The notes under the pieces: generated by a model | The model's input: the letters and a program-made list of their open reading frames with translations, nothing else | Told to the model about the DNA's origin: nothing | The model's database searches: none | From: Albibacterium sp035514885 | Lineage (GTDB): Bacteria; Bacteroidota; Bacteroidia; Sphingobacteriales; Sphingobacteriaceae | Reading direction: 5' to 3' | NCBI RefSeq assembly: GCF_035514885.1 | Contig: NZ_DATJCH010000012.1 | Coordinates: forward strand, 434,001 to 498,000 | DNA length: 64,000 nucleotides | Shown: in pieces, positions 63,617 to 64,000 of the stretch | Layout: every line of letters begins with the position of its first letter | How positions within the stretch are numbered: position 1 is the stretch's first letter | Position numbers and translations under genes: made by a program

Positions 63617-63787
63617 TGTTTGCTTTGATGGGTCAAAAAATTGAGTGTTGCATAAATAGCCATTGCGAGTCCAAGCTATAAGAAGTTGGTGATTTCGAAG
63701 CACAAAGTACTATTTAACTACTGAACCGCCAATTTATTGTAGGTGCTGTTGATGTGTGTTGTTTGGGATTATACTAACGGTTGGGTT
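63617..63787. other. Spacer D: cassette-boundary-like
   Basis: Between the monooxygenase-like and FMN-reductase genes. A 32-bp stretch (63748-63779) matches 61002-61034 of spacer A with few changes, both ending GGATTATACTAACG. GAACCGCCAA at 63723-63732 is the complement of 61152-61161. No gene is supported here. Confidence 0.5.
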
Positions 63788-64000
63788 TTAGTTTATTAAA
63801 TTTATTAAAGCATTTGTAAATACATATATTTTTTTTTCAGTTTCCTTGTCAGTTAAATTTCCTTGTTCGTCAAATTTTCCCTTAATTCCTTGAATTAATA
63901 AACAAGTTTCGTCTGTAAATTTTGCCATTATTGTTTTCATTATTAGTTGTAATTCTTCGTGTCCTTTTTGTCCACTTGCAGAAGCCGTTATTATTCCAAT
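63788..64000 (-). CDS. NAD(P)H-dependent FMN reductase-like protein, C-terminal part (cut by window end)
   Basis: The window ends inside this gene; 70 codons and a stop (63788-63790) are visible. TASASGQKGHEELQLIMKTI, ETCLLIQGIKGKFDEQGN and the end TNALINLIN resemble the C-terminus of the NADPH-dependent FMN reductase/quinone reductase family. The flavin-binding N-terminus is outside the window. It continues the minus-strand run of small genes. Confidence 0.65.
   Translation of the reverse strand: MGIITASASGQKGHEELQLIMKTIMAKFTDETCLLIQGIKGKFDEQGNLTDKETEKKIYVFTNALINLIN

Noticed and set aside
1..64000. tRNA, rRNA, riboswitch or CRISPR array
   Set aside because: No cloverleaf, ribosomal core sequence, known riboswitch core or regularly spaced repeat was recognised in the intergenic regions.

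Overview
The window reads as chromosomal DNA of a Bacteroidota bacterium, most likely a sphingobacterium-like member (Sphingobacteriaceae or a neighbour; the genus is not resolvable from the sequence alone). The evidence is AT-rich DNA, several intergenic TAnnTTTG boxes (the Bacteroidota -7 element) with few Shine-Dalgarno sites, an S46 dipeptidyl-peptidase, Wzi/RemB-like outer-membrane proteins, GMC dehydrogenase/subunit-3 pairs, and a MAIIKNG-type protein of a kind common in sphingobacteria. I see no rRNA, tRNA, CRISPR array, transposase or phage genes.

Layout. 1-2894: end of proB, proA, and an SLC13 carboxylate transporter. 2896-10304: a seven-gene minus-strand locus that I read as a chaperone-usher-like surface fimbria: three DUF4402-like subunits, a PapD-like chaperone, a large usher-like beta-barrel protein, a second chaperone and a two-domain tip-like subunit. 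10417-14969: a three-gene phosphorelay (hybrid kinase with two receivers and HPt, soluble kinase, LuxR-type regulator) directly upstream on the same strand, and so a candidate controller. 15220-19453: two convergent Wzi/RemB-like paralogues and an LpxR-like lipid A deacylase. 19548-21904 and 34373-36639: two GMC oxidoreductase + small-subunit pairs, the second behind a NupG-like transporter. 22019-32982: M23 peptidase, OsmC protein, a recD-recC-recB operon and a lipoprotein. 36636-46411: copper ATPase with divergent AraC regulator, pantothenate kinase, methylglyoxal synthase, fused SpmA-SpmB, acyl-CoA ligase, A-type Fe-S carrier, cysteine desulfurase, methylmalonyl-CoA epimerase. 46414-54547: S46 peptidase, ClC transporter, a kdsB-dNK-trpS operon, and a SulP transporter.

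From about 54.6 kb the character changes to small accessory genes: a HigBA toxin-antitoxin pair with a perfect 18-bp palindrome, a nuclease-like DUF5655 protein, GNAT, a two-TM protein, cupin, MAIIKNG-type protein and a lone GH10 xylanase. An alpha/beta-hydrolase remnant with its middle deleted follows. Then comes a minus-strand run of small genes (VOC, SRPBCC, DJ-1/PfpI, Crp/Fnr, monooxygenase-like, FMN reductase). Their spacers share motifs and strong inverted repeats, resembling an integron-type or other mobile cassette array without a visible integrase.

The best candidates for something undescribed are the fimbrial locus with its phosphorelay, and the cassette-like tail of the window.
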